64,000 nt of DNA, from NCBI RefSeq assembly GCF_029873635.1, contig NC_080421.1, forward strand, positions 41,831,120-41,895,119. The letters are read 5' to 3'. A model generated the notes under the pieces. The model ran no database searches and was not told the DNA's origin. It saw only the letters and a list, made by a program, of their open reading frames with translations. Origin of the DNA: Malania oleifera. Its lineage: Eukaryota > Streptophyta > Magnoliopsida > Santalales > Ximeniaceae. Positions within the stretch are counted from its first letter, which is position 1, and every line of letters starts with the position of its first letter. The position numbers were made by a program, and so were the translations under genes. This document shows positions 46,120 through 57,164 of this stretch, piece by piece.

Positions 46120-48034
46120 TTGGGCCGGTGCTCTCCCCTTAGCTCAAGCGCGATCCCTCACGGCTCCTGCGAGGTCCAGCATGACATCTCCTATGCGATG
46201 CCTGCTCAATAGCTATAGCATCGTCATCTCATTTGACATTTTTTGCACCTTCATGGTCGGCATGGACAAACATGTGAACTGATCGATGAGTTTCATCAAC
46301 CTCAAACTGCATACAGGCCGCTGCAATCGGTCTAACCGAACATGTCGGGACGTAGTCAAATAATTGGATCTCCACCATCATATGTTCCTATAACATAATG
46401 TTATAAAAATATTAATAAGCTATTGAAAATATTTGAATGTTCACTATATGCATTGAATAATTTATTCACTCACCACTGTCATATGCGAACCAACAGTCTT
46501 GCTGATGCAAAAAACAATGATAGATCGGTACCACTGACTATATCCATCCTTGGCCTATAGAGGTATAGGCCTAAGGATTGGAAGCTCAGTCAGTATGTGG
46601 ACGACATAGTCTACTCGCCGTTGCCACATCTGGACAGTAAGGTTGTAGTATATATGCCATCCGGTTTGATAATTCTTGCGTTGGTCACTTTTGTGTAAAT
46701 CCTCATAATTCTTGTCGGGGTCGTACTATGTTTGAGTTGGATGAGGGATCTATTGCCTAAGCCCGAAATATTGGAATACTCAGTTCGACAAGTGCTACTT
46801 CATGACCTGAAAGCATATTTGGGGAGTATGAACAAGCCACATTTGTACTCTCTTGAAGTAGATAAGCGGTAGATTAGTGTACACATATGTTGTGTATGAC
46901 ATCCATATAAATAGCTAACAAATGACTTAAATAAGAACAAACCTGAAGATTAGATAATCACATTTTAAGATTCCAATGAAAATAAAAATGTATTACCTAG
47001 TCTTTACATATCATATCAATGTCATATTGATATGACCGTAGAGTACGCATAGGGACATGCAAAGCAAGAAATGAAGCTCACCATATGCAATATATTATAT
47101 TCATATAAAGTTAGACAGAGCTTATCGTTATTTACCAATAAAAAAACACTTGAATTTTGGAAAAGTATGGAAAGTAAAATGCATACTAACGTGACTTCAA
47201 GTGGGAACGACAAATAACCGACATTAGGAGGAAGATATGGCAGACCAAGTCTAATTGGAGTAAGAAAGGGCATACACCCCTATGCCCAAACCAGAAAGAG
47301 GAACAGTGTACCTCCAATTGAGTGTGGCCCCCCATGACTAACATAAAACATCTCTCTATAGAGCCATACAAGTTTAGTACTCCCAGCTATACTTGGACGT
47401 CATGTCCAAGTCACTGAGTAGAGGTAGGAACATCAATGACGGATAGTATTGCGACTTGTTTACAAACAACAAGTCGCACATAAGTCATATTATGTATGCT
47501 CGAGTGTACTGCATTACTTCCTCCTCTAATGCATTATTAGCAAGCCTTGGTAGGTCACCATACATCCATGCCATGGAAAGGGATGAGTCAGATCGTATGA
47601 TTTAGTCAGTGGGGGGGGGGGGGGGGGGGGGTCGCATCGAAGTAGTCTATAACACAGGTTAGGCCAATCTTTCTTGTTGTCCCCATAATTGTGTCACCAT
47701 CTATAGGTAATCCTGTAATGTTAGCGACATCCTGCAATGCTATTGTAGCCTCATCGCAGGGAAAGTGAAATGTGTGCATCTCAGGCCTTTTGTGCTCCAG
47801 AAATGTGCTAATTAAATAGTGGTCAAGTTAAATGTATTGAATTTGGTACATTGGATAAAACCTCGCTCGTTGAATCCATGTAATAATTCTTGCATCAGCA
47901 TGCCACTGTGTCTCTAATGTGTGTGCACACTAGTGCCATTTAAAGGTGTTAGAATGATCCTTCTCCCATGACCTATAAAAGGGATGAAGGACCCCCAACA
48001 TCATGACGGAAGGATCGGTCGGACTAAAATCCAT
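46120..48034 (-). pseudogene. Plant mobile domain (PMD) protein gene, broken
   Basis: From an ATG at 48034 the minus strand reads MDFSPTDPSVMMLGVLHPFY, then, past two stops, the PMD hallmark HTFHFPCDEATIALQDVANI followed by GLPIDGDTI. A 21-base C run (47631-47611, minus strand) interrupts the frame. Downstream come WLYREMFYVSHGGPHSIGGT and FLVWA*GCMPFLTPIRLG, the second conserved PMD block. Weaker similarity runs on through 46880-46590 to ~46200. PMD proteins occur as host genes (MAIN/MAIL1 group, genome stability and silencing) and as passengers of MULE and Gypsy elements. Here the position inside MULE arms indicates a passenger. Confidence 0.7.
47611..47631. repeat. 21-bp G homopolymer inside the PMD pseudogene
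   Basis: It falls within the PMD coding frame, where it would read as a proline run (YFDATPPPP). A second G run (48230-48245) lies near the right MULE arm. Confidence 0.85.
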
Positions 48035-48259
48035 GCCTCAATATTAAATGAAATGGATTTATAAAATCAAGGTAAAACTAAAATTTGTGAAGGTGGTGGG
48101 GAGACCGTAGGAGAAAGGAAGAAGAGAAAAGAAATACAAGTGGGAAGGAGAAGGAAATGGAGGGAATAAATAAAAGTTTGTGGGAGGGGGTAGGGGGGTA
48201 GGGAAGGGATCGTGAAGAGGAGCCCCGCCGGGGGGGGGGGGGGGGCACGTAGTGTAGTT

Positions 48260-48640
48260 GTACTAGAATCAAATTTCCAAAAGTCGATTTTGTTTACTTT
48301 TTTTTTTTTTTTGTTGCTTTTTCTGCACAGAGGGTAGGCGTGTCAATGCCTTGGAAGCAAAATCCAAGTAGAACCGACTTTCCAAAAGTCAGTTCTAATT
48401 ACTTTTATTTATTTTTATTTATTTTTTTGTGTGCAAGGTGTGCATGTGTCAGTGGGTTGTTATTCAGACACCAAAATCGACTTTTGGAAAGTCAACTTTG
48501 TTGCTTTTGGTTATTATTTTTTTTAATACTCAATTGACTTTCCAAAAATTGGTTGAGTTTAAAATCGTAAATTTTTTCCCACCCACTTATTTTGTGTTTT
48601 TTCTTTTTTTTTTTTCGTAGAATTTTCGTAAAAAAACTCG
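48260..48640. repeat. Right terminal inverted repeat of the MULE
   Basis: Reverse complement of the left arm, with shared blocks AAGTGGGTGGG, TCAACCAATTTTTGGAAAGT and GAGTATTAAAAA on the minus strand. Four GACTTTNNAAAGTC-type palindromes lie near 48275, 48378, 48479 and 48533, mirroring the left side. Confidence 0.75.
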
Positions 48641-48649
48641 AATAAAGTG

Positions 48650-49301
48650 TGCAATACATCCAACCTGGCCCAAATGGAAAGGAACATAAATAAATAAGTC
48701 GGTTGTTACTAATATTTTTTTAAAGAGAAATCCAATATATATTTACCTTGAATGACACTTTCATGTTAGTATTTTTAAGATGGTATATTTTATTATGTTT
48801 TTAAAATTTTAATTGCACATATTTCTGTACATTAATTTCTTTTTTTCTTTTCAAAAAAAAAAAAAAAAAAATCACCAACCTAGCATAACCCACTCAACAA
48901 CTGAACGATCCAAACCAAATCAAATCAAATAGTTAAGAGTTTGACTTAGAAACAAATTTTTACAAAATCTAAGAGATTGGTAGGTTGAAATTTTAGGTTT
49001 GACCCTATCCATGAATACCCTTAAGTTGAAATCACATAATATTAGACTAGTCCTAGGCACATACTACTTGTCTTAGGAGATATTTGAAGAATATAAATTT
49101 AAAATAATGTTAATAATTTCATAATTTTAGAAGAGATGACAAACAACAGAGATATTTTTCAAATCACTATATCTAAAAAGAAGGTGGCTTAATTGAAAGG
49201 AAAGTAAATTTATAAAGTTAAACATATCTTTAAATGATTATTCTTAAGATGGGGTTTTCTTGGGAAAAATTATTGAATATGAAAGACGATTGAGCAGCAT
49301 A
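48650..49301. other. Intergenic, no feature recognised
   Basis: AT-rich sequence between the MULE and the solo LTR at 49307. It has a poly-A tract at 48854-48871 and no coding similarity. Confidence 0.5.
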
Positions 49302-49306
49302 CAAAG

Positions 49307-51023
49307 TGTTAGCCCTAGTGGCTAAGGGTCCTCTTTCCAACTTGTTTTGATGACAACAACCCATTAGTGGTTCTTAAGTGTGCTAACACCTTTCTCTAGC
49401 CCATCTTAGATACACAGGACAGTTCCAAAGTGAGCATAAAGGGTCAAACATGCATTAGACCAGCAAAGAGCAAATGACAATAAATAAAGCCCAACATATG
49501 ACACATCTGGAACTTAACCACTCAACCGAAACACTTATGGATCTTATACTGTGTACACAAGCTTTCGGTTGTGTGTGCGTTTGTAGGGAAGATTGATTTT
49601 GTAACTCCTTTGTATATGGTACCGTTCAAAAGTAACCAGCAAAATATGGACAAACTGCATATGCATTCAATTCATGATAGGGTAAAACATTGACACTGAG
49701 ACCACACATGCATACTGAGTCACCTTAGACTGCACAAGATGTCTAAATGTTTTCAAAACATATTTTATCAAAACAAGATATCTTGTAAGATGGAAAAATT
49801 ATTTTTAACAAGTATGAACCTTGACTCAGTCGAAGAACACCCTTGGACTCGTTAGAATTCCATTTAAGGTCCCCTTTAATACACTATAACAGGGTAGCTC
49901 GTCGACGAGCACGAGGCCCCATCGACGAATACACATGAGAGACTCATTGACGTACACACGGGAATTGTCAACGAGGAAATACCGAGAAGACCTTAAATTT
50001 CGGAACAGTTGTCTCATCAATGAACACATGGTCTTGACAATGAGTAGGTATGTCAGTCTCGTCGACGTACACAGGGTACTCGTTGACGAAGATAAACCGA
50101 GAGCCACCTAAATTCAAAACAAGATGTTTCATCGATGAACACATGGTCTCGATGAAGAGTGGGTATGTCAGTCTCGTTGACGTACACAATGTATTCATTG
50201 ACGAAGATAAACCGAGAGCCACCTAAATTCAGAACAAGCTGTCTTGTCGACAAACACAGGGTCTCGACAATGAGGCCAAGCATGGGACTCGTTGACGAGT
50301 ACGTGACCTCGTCGACGAGTGTCGGGCTGCAGGTAGCATTAAATGAACATTAACGACTATTTTTCAAACTTGTCTTTACTCAATTAATGCCAATGGCTCT
50401 CCAGTGAGCTGTTTGGCCCTTTGCTCATAAATGCGAGTCTTGCGCATTCATTCTAGTGTAGTTGAGCATTTGGTTGTTAAGCACATTTATTGGAGCATTC
50501 AAAATCTATGGTTTATCCTTGTTCACTTTCTCTTGCTCTTTACTCTTGGTTCATCTACTATTCACAAGGAGAATAGTGTGAGGTTTATACTTGTATATTC
50601 AGCTCATAGAGGAGCATTCTACATTGTATTTACTTACTTTCAAATTCATTAAATTGGAGGTTCCTTGTGAGCGATTATAAGGTGACTCTAGGTGAGCACC
50701 ATTGTTAAAACTCTTTGTGAGCAACTGGTTTGTAAATGCTTCTCCGTCGGGGAAGGAGGGTTACACAGTGGATTTGGGGAATCCTTGAGTTGGTCTCAAG
50801 GCATGGACGTAGGCTCGGTGCCGAACTACATTAACATCGTAGTGTTAAGCTTCTCGTATCCCTTCTCTCTCGTTTTGCTCACTTATTGCTATTTGCTTTA
50901 AATATATATTGTGATATAATAACCTTGCTCTTGCTAAGAAAACTTTGTGATTGTAGAAAAAGATCTATATCCGTGAAAGACGTTTATTCACCCCCCCCCT
51001 CTAGATGCATATCCGAGCTAACA
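49307..51023 (+). repeat. Solo LTR D (1717 bp) with perfect 5-bp target duplication
   Basis: It begins TGTTAGCCCTAG and ends CCGAGCTAACA (TGTTAGC/GCTAACA inverted ends). It is flanked on both sides by CAAAG (49302-49306 and 51024-51028). No internal retroviral sequence is present, so it is the product of LTR-LTR recombination. The C-rich TTCACCCCCCCCCC near the end gives plus orientation. A 115-bp tandem repeat with TCGTCGACGAG motifs fills about 49866-50330, upstream of a TATA-like CATAAATG at 50426. Confidence 0.88.
49866..50330 (+). repeat. 115-bp tandem repeat with TCGTCGACGAG motifs in LTR D
   Basis: Units can be anchored on ACCGAGAGCCACCTAAATTC at 49981 (diverged), 50096 and 50211, a spacing of exactly 115 bp. 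Each has two to four variants of CTCGTCGACGAG (for example 49891, 50058, 50319). The array lies in U3. Confidence 0.8.
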
Positions 51024-51118
51024 CAAAGTATTTGTCCATAACTAATTATTAATTAGAGAAAGAAGAGATAGTTTTCAATTAACATTTTTCCTCTTCATTT
51101 TTTTTATTACGTCAGGTA

Positions 51119-52500
51119 TGTAACGCCCCGAGCCCTTAAACCCGGGCTCGATGCGTTATACCTGATAAAATCCTGATAATCCATAATTCAATACATACGC
51201 AGCGGAAAACATAAACATAATCTCTATAAACATAGTTCTACAATACCAAAATTCCATAATACCAGAGTTTGCGATATCCTAACTAGAAATCCATAAAATT
51301 TATCCATCACCTGCATTTTCCATAGATACACAATACTCCCAAAACATTTCAGTATTTTCACATTCATTCCTTACTTAACATCCTTAAAACATAAAGACAT
51401 AAAACATAACATATACATCCCCAAAATATTATTAACATATACCCTTTCTCTTTACAATCCTCAAAAAGGCTAAAAATCCTCGAGCTCTCTAAGCCCGACC
51501 TCGAGGATGTCCTGAAAAAGAAACATTCATATTTGGGTGAGACACATCTCAGTAAGGGAAGAAAATATACATATTAAAACAGCGTGTGGCCAATATGAGA
51601 TAAATAGATATCATTTTAATAACATTTTCAAATCATTAACGTAACTTTGAAATCATTTTCTAGAACTTAATCAAACACATGTAGAGATTTAGCCCACGAG
51701 ATTACCCAAGGATAGGGGTGATTACCCGCTCATATAAGTAGCACCCCCTTGCTCTAATACTTAGGCAACCCTGAAGTCACAACTAAAACATACCAGGGCA
51801 CTCACCTTACTCAGTAAGCTCTCAAGTGTTAACTTGATCTCGTACTCACGCATTTAACAATAGTTTACCGGAAAAGGCCCTAAGGATAGGAAAATCTACC
51901 CGCCCATATAAGTAGGTTCCCTCTGCCCTAGTACGTTATGCAACTACTGCCACATCTGAAGCTATTAGTGCACTCGCCTTTCTCAGCAAGCCCTCAGGCA
52001 AAGAGTTTGTCTTGCCCAATCGTAACATGTTTTACATACATAGATACTTTTAATATCATAATACTTAATTCCTTTCTGTCATTATTCATTCATACACATC
52101 TGTTCATGTTCATAGCTTAAACATTGCATTTCGTTTCACTTTAAGTGACTCTTTCCCATTTACTTCGTTCACATTTGTCATTTCATTTCATGGTCATTCC
52201 ATTGTCATTTCATTGCAATACATTTTCATTTCATTCCTTCATACTACAGCCGCTCTTTAGCCATTATTTGTTAGTCCACATAGAAATGCCCTAGAATCTG
52301 CTGCAATAAGTCTACATAGAAATGCGCTAGAATCTGTTAACATGGCTTTTAGCTGTCATACATTTACATGGTTGCATTTAACATACATAGGCAATATAGT
52401 CCATGTCATATTTTATTCATAATACTTTACTTGCTTAACCTGCATCTCATACATTTAGCATATATTTGCAGAGAATCTCATGCCACACAATTTAATAGTA

Positions 52501-52537
<37 letters not shown>

Positions 52538-53509
52538 CTGTAAAATAGGCCAACTCACATTTAACATTTATATGCTGAAAATACATTTCATTTCTCACAT
52601 AAATTCCTCAGAAAATTCCTTTTCACTTTCATCCATTTACTGTCACATATACATAACTATATAAACAACCTTAGGTTCAGAAATCATAATTTTTACATAG
52701 TTGGCATTTTATACAAATTTAAAAACATATATACATAAATAACACATAATCCATTTTAATTCATGAAAACCTGATTTAACATATAAATTTTCCTTTTACC
52801 TGACTTCAAACTACGCTGGCAGGATCCTCGAACCAATACATGCAGTGTTCACTTGGACCATGAATCCGAAAGTACTAGCTTAATTAAAATAAATTCCAAT
52901 TAACTCAAATCTTAAGGAAAACACTTATTTACTATTTCTTAGGCTTCATACAACATTATTTATTAAGGAAATCCCAAAATAATTCACTTACGCTGATTTC
53001 GGGATGTTTCCCAAACCTCTTAAACCAATGATCAGCTCTTATAACCTTGCAGAGAATGATCCTACGAACCTTGTGGTGGTTCCGGATCGTTAAACCAGGT
53101 CAATACTAGCCCGAAATTTGAGAGAGAAGGCTGGAGGTTCGTATTTTAGAGAGAGAAAGTGAGGAAGGTTCGTGAATTCTCGCTGAAAAATGAAGAACTC
53201 TTTATTTATAGGTAGGGCTTCGTCGACGAGACACGTGGATTCGTCGACGAGGCACTGTAGAGACTTTGTTGACGAGAACATACCTTCGTCGCCGAAATTC
53301 AGAGTTCCAAAAATACTCTCTCAGGATTCCTTCGTTGACGAGGAATTGGATTCATCGACGAGCTTTAGAAGGATACTCGTCGACGAGGACAGGACATTCG
53401 TCGACGAGGCCTGCTTTTTTCTTCTAAAAATCCTTTCTTTTCCCTTATTATCCTTTAATTCATTTTATTCATTATATTTTTTAATTATTTTAAATTTCGG
53501 GTCATTACA
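51119..53509 (-). repeat. Solo LTR H (2391 bp), TGTAATGACCCG family
   Basis: On the minus strand it begins TGTAATGACCCGAAAT and ends CGGGGCGTTACA. Flanks are AGGTA (51114-51118) and AGGTG (53510-53514), a 4-of-5 duplication. A strong TATA box (TATAAATAAAGAG) lies at 53210-53198 on the minus strand, with five or more TTCGTCGACGAG motifs just upstream (53219-53410). No coding sequence is present. The window's right end (62216-64000) has a related LTR in opposite orientation. The 5' sequence style suggests a Ty3/Gypsy element, but no protein is present to prove it. Confidence 0.8.
53198..53210 (-). promoter_or_regulatory. TATA box of solo LTR H
   Basis: TATAAATAAAGAG on the minus strand, followed by a leader rich in CTCTCT. 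The GTCGAC palindrome array begins about 10 bp upstream. Confidence 0.6.
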
Positions 53510-53870
53510 AGGTGTCTTGACTTTCCTGGCACATCCAGTTGACACTCCAGCTAACACTCTCGTTGACCGAACACACTCTTCATTATTTTAAAAGTATCTT
53601 TAATTGTCGAGTTATCTTTTAATCACTATGCTTACAAATCATGAGCATATTAGTAATTTAATAAAATGAATTTAACTCGAACTCAAGTGTTCACCTCTTA
53701 ATTAAAGGTCCCATGGACAGGATGCGACGAATTCCAAAAAATGAAAAAAAAAAATAAAATTTAGTAAGATAATTTCAGTTTTGAAATTTTAAATATTTTT
53801 ATAACTCTCCATTATCTCCATAAATTTCTCATTATTTCCTAAAAATAGTTAAGTATAGTCATAAAACATA

Positions 53871-53872
<2 letters not shown>

Positions 53873-53918
<46 letters not shown>
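53873..53918. repeat. (TA)n microsatellite, about 46 bp
   Basis: Uninterrupted TA repeats in the spacer (53510-54084) between solo LTRs H and B3; no gene is present in this spacer. Confidence 0.9.
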
Positions 53919-53926
<8 letters not shown>

Positions 53927-54084
53927 TAAGAGAAGTTTAGGCAATTCCTCAATCTATCCTTTCTTTTTTCAAATATCCTCAATTTATAAGTTATATTATA
54001 GTTATAACATTTAATAATTATGGGAAAATAAAGTAATTTAATAAACTTATTTTCTTTTCTTTAAATTTAAACAATCTTTATATC

Positions 54085-56112
54085 TTTTAGCTTTGGTGCA
54101 ATCCCAAAGGGGGGGGGGGGGGGTGAATTGGATATTTAAAAATTCTTTCCTAGGTCAACCAGTCTAACAATAGTATTGCGCAACCTAGGGTCTGTATATG
54201 CAATTATAAATCTAATCATTCACAATAAAACATACATATGCGATAAATAAATTTGCAGAAATGTAAATTGCACACATAATATGTTATCGAGGTTCGGCTA
54301 AAGTGCCTACGTCCTCGCCTTGGCTCACCAGTACAAGAATTTCACTATAAGGCTCACTTCACGAGTGGAGCGACACCTAAATACAATCATGTCAATTAGT
54401 ATAAGGGCAACCTGAACCTATAACCACACCTTACTAGGATGGTGCACCTATCTTTCCTAACCGAGTCTAAATCAATTCAGAACTATTTAATAGGGCTAGT
54501 CTCCCTCTTCAGGCCCACGCTTGGAATACAACAAATGTAATTTTTGCGTACACGGAAATAAGCTTCTCAACAAGAAGATATGTACCAAAATATAATCCAG
54601 ATAATAATGCAAGCATAGATGATAGTAAATATGCTTAGTGCTTAATAATGTGTGCTAAACACTCAATCTAATGTAAATATACAGTCAAGATCTAGAGTGT
54701 ATTTCCAAGCAAACTTTGAAACAACTAATCAATGTAAATAAATTACCACAAGTTTCAAAATGTTTCAACAAGTATATTCAAAATATCTCAAATAAGATTT
54801 TTCAAAAAATAATAGCTCAAGAGATATTTGAAAAATATAAGCTTGAAAAATATTTTTGCACACCAAAAATACAAGCCCTTACGAGTCTTGCAATGATAAT
54901 GTAATGACCCACTAGCTATGAAGATTTTTCCCACACAAAGATTTATTAGTTAAATTGGGGGAAAAATCCTAACTAAAAACTCTCAATAAGAGATATCAAT
55001 CAAAGTATAACAAGGAGAGTTTTAGTAATATGAATCACTCAATAACACTCTTAAGAAACTTGATCTATCAAGGGAATAACAAATGAAGAGTGTATATAGG
55101 TTTGTATATGAAAAATGGGCTCTCAAAATTTCAAAGAATTTTTCTCTTAATGATAATGCTAATTGCCCTTAATCTGTGTAGATGAACTCATATTTATAGA
55201 CATGAGAGGAATTATAACCGTTGGGGACACTAGGGGAAATATTAAAATTATTTTAAAATATTTAAGAAAATTAACCCTATTTTAACCCCAATTAACCTTG
55301 GTAAAAATTGAGCAACTTGAGAGGTTCGATCGACAATTTTAGGGTTCGGTCAACTGGGGTGCTCAGTTTGGTCGACCGGGATGAATTTGAACTGGGAAGA
55401 TGGTCGACCAATCAAATGTGATTCTGAACCCTTTGAGGTTTGGTTGACCAAACTTGATATACTTCGGTTGACCAAGTCTTTTTGAACCTGGAGATTCGGT
55501 AGACTAGGGCGTTGGGACTTCCCATGTGTCAATTCGGTTGACTAGAGCATTGGTATTCATTTTAGGATGGTCGACCGAGTGGTTAACCGTTTGACCCTGG
55601 GAAGGTTCGATCGACCGAAGAACTCTGTGTATTGGAGTTTGCTCGACCGAACATGCCAACACTGTACATTTCGATTCTATTCCTTTTATGAAATTGTCCT
55701 TAATCACATGATACTTAATTATAATACAATAGGGGACTTTTTCAGGCAAAACTTTGGGTCCTATGGTCGATTTAAGGCCTTTGAGCATATACCTTAAAAA
55801 TCTGGCGTCAGTCGATCCTAAGGTTATTCTACGGTCTTGAGCATATAATCCTATCATGCATACAAATGCATTATTATAGACCATATAAATTATTACAGAC
55901 CAATTAAAATTGAATGCAAATACAATAGCAAACAAGTCTTCACTCTTTCGATTCTTCAGATGCCATAAATGAAACTTGATTTTTAGAGTCTGTATGACTT
56001 ACTTGAGTTCCTACTATCAGTGCATGTAAGGATAAACCTGTTTAAGAAACTCAATACATAAGTGAGAAACATTGGTTTTTTCATAATCAAAACGGGACTC
56101 ATAGAGTCAACA
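54085..56112 (-). repeat. Solo LTR B3, same family as element B (about 2.03 kb)
   Basis: On the minus strand it begins TGTTGACTCTATGAGTCC and runs through blocks shared with 3151-5052 (TATA box CTATAAATATGAG at 55199-55187; GTGTCGCTCCACTCGTGAAG near 54370; TTCACCCC... near the end). It ends near GATTGCACCAAAG at 54085. Flanks ATATC (54080-54084) and ATATA (56113-56117) agree at 4 of 5. No internal region is attached. A 15-G run (54109-54123) is in the terminal C-rich part. About 11 GGTCGACC-type motifs lie at 55320-55650. Confidence 0.78.
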
Positions 56113-56299
56113 ATATATTTTTAGCTTAATTATTTCCTAAAATAATAAATTTAAGAATGTTTGGCATATACTACACAATTAGTATCTCCATTGTTAATTA
56201 AGGAATAAAATATTTTCAATCATTTTTTTCTTTCAATTGTATCCTAGTTTACAAATTATCTTATAACTATGATATTTATATGTAAATTATAGATGTCCA

Positions 56300-56680
56300 A
56301 AAACAACAACAACAACAACAACAACAAAACCAAACATTAACTCCCACTAGGTGGAGTTAGCTATAAGCCTATAAGAATCTTTTTGCACCATTTTATGCGA
56401 TCATGAACCATTTCTTTTGACAGATTCAGGGATATTAAATCCTTACACATTATCTTCTCCCAAATTATTTTAGGTATATCCTTATCTTTTCTACTGCCCC
56501 CCCCCCCTCCACAGTAAGTAACTAACTCACTCTTTCTTACTGGTACACTATGTGGCCTACGTTGTAAGTGTCCATATGATCCGAGTTGTCTCTCCTTTAT
56601 CTTATCGTCTATAGGTCTTAGGGGAAGTTCCTTTAATTTTTGAAAACTTAGGGAAAATCCTTTTTTTTTTTTTGCCAAAC
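56300..56680 (-). mobile_element. RTE-type LINE 3' end, 5'-truncated
   Basis: On the minus strand an ORF (56678-56361) contains PLRPIDDKIKERQLGSYGHL, QRRPHSVPVRKSELV and IIWEKIMCKDLISLNLSKEM followed by VHDRIKWCKKI, the C-terminal region of plant RTE-type LINE RT proteins. It is followed by a short 3' UTR and a (GTT)n tail (plus strand AAC repeats, 56303-56327). Only this last ~0.35 kb is present. A C run at 56497-56508 reads as a glycine run in the ORF. Confidence 0.7.
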
Positions 56681-57152
56681 CTTAGTAAAGGTCAATACCT
56701 TTTATCATATTTAAAAAAATATTAATTTATTAACATGAGGTGGGTATGTATTTAAAATAAGCTGTTTTTTGAGTAAAATTTTAATACAAAAAAGAACTTA
56801 ATTTGACAGCTTATTGAATTACAAATTTACAAGCAGATTATTGTCAAATGTGTGTTGGGATTTGTTTGGCAATAAAAAAAAAATTGATCATTTGCAAGTC
56901 TTAGTGCTTTTTCCATTTTCCTAAGGCAATTTTCAACATGAAGTACTTTTGAGAAATTAAATAGGGATTATGGGAAGAATAATAATGATGCCCGTCTTAC
57001 CCCAGCCCTGCCTCCATGTTTGAGTGTTTTTTTTTTTTTTTTTATCTTTTACAATTTTGTCTTGAGAGGATTTTTAAATTTATTGGGTATATTGGTAATT
57101 ACATAAGTTGGTATATTTTGATAAATTAATTAATATTTTGTAATTCATTAAT

Positions 57153-57164
57153 TTTAAGCAATAT
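57153..57164. repeat. Left target duplication of the L1 element
   Basis: TTTAAGCAATAT, followed by a T run (57166-57176) that is the element's poly-A tail on the minus strand. Confidence 0.85.

Larger units (their letters stand above)
36668..48640. mobile_element. Large MULE carrying a transposase and a plant-mobile-domain gene, with nested insertions
   Basis: Inverted arms of about 350-400 bp (36668 to ~37030 and ~48260 to 48640) enclose a plus-strand MuDR-type transposase (37272-39850) and a minus-strand plant-mobile-domain gene (48034 to ~46120), both broken. The flanks AATCATGTG (36659-36667) and AATAAAGTG (48641-48649) agree at 7 of 9 bases, the duplication length expected for MULEs. 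The middle is filled by a Copia fragment (39890 to ~42990) and a Gypsy fragment (~43129 to ~46110). MULEs carrying plant-mobile-domain genes are known in plants. Confidence 0.7.

Noticed and set aside
49826..50283. Overlapping minus-strand ORFs of 76-93 codons in LTR D
   Set aside because: They are products of the 115-bp tandem repeat and have no start context or similarity outside it.
53190..53591. Plus-strand 133-codon ORF across the GTCGAC array
   Set aside because: The repeated STRHVDSSTRH / VDEELDSST words come from the nucleotide repeats; the LTR promoter is on the other strand.
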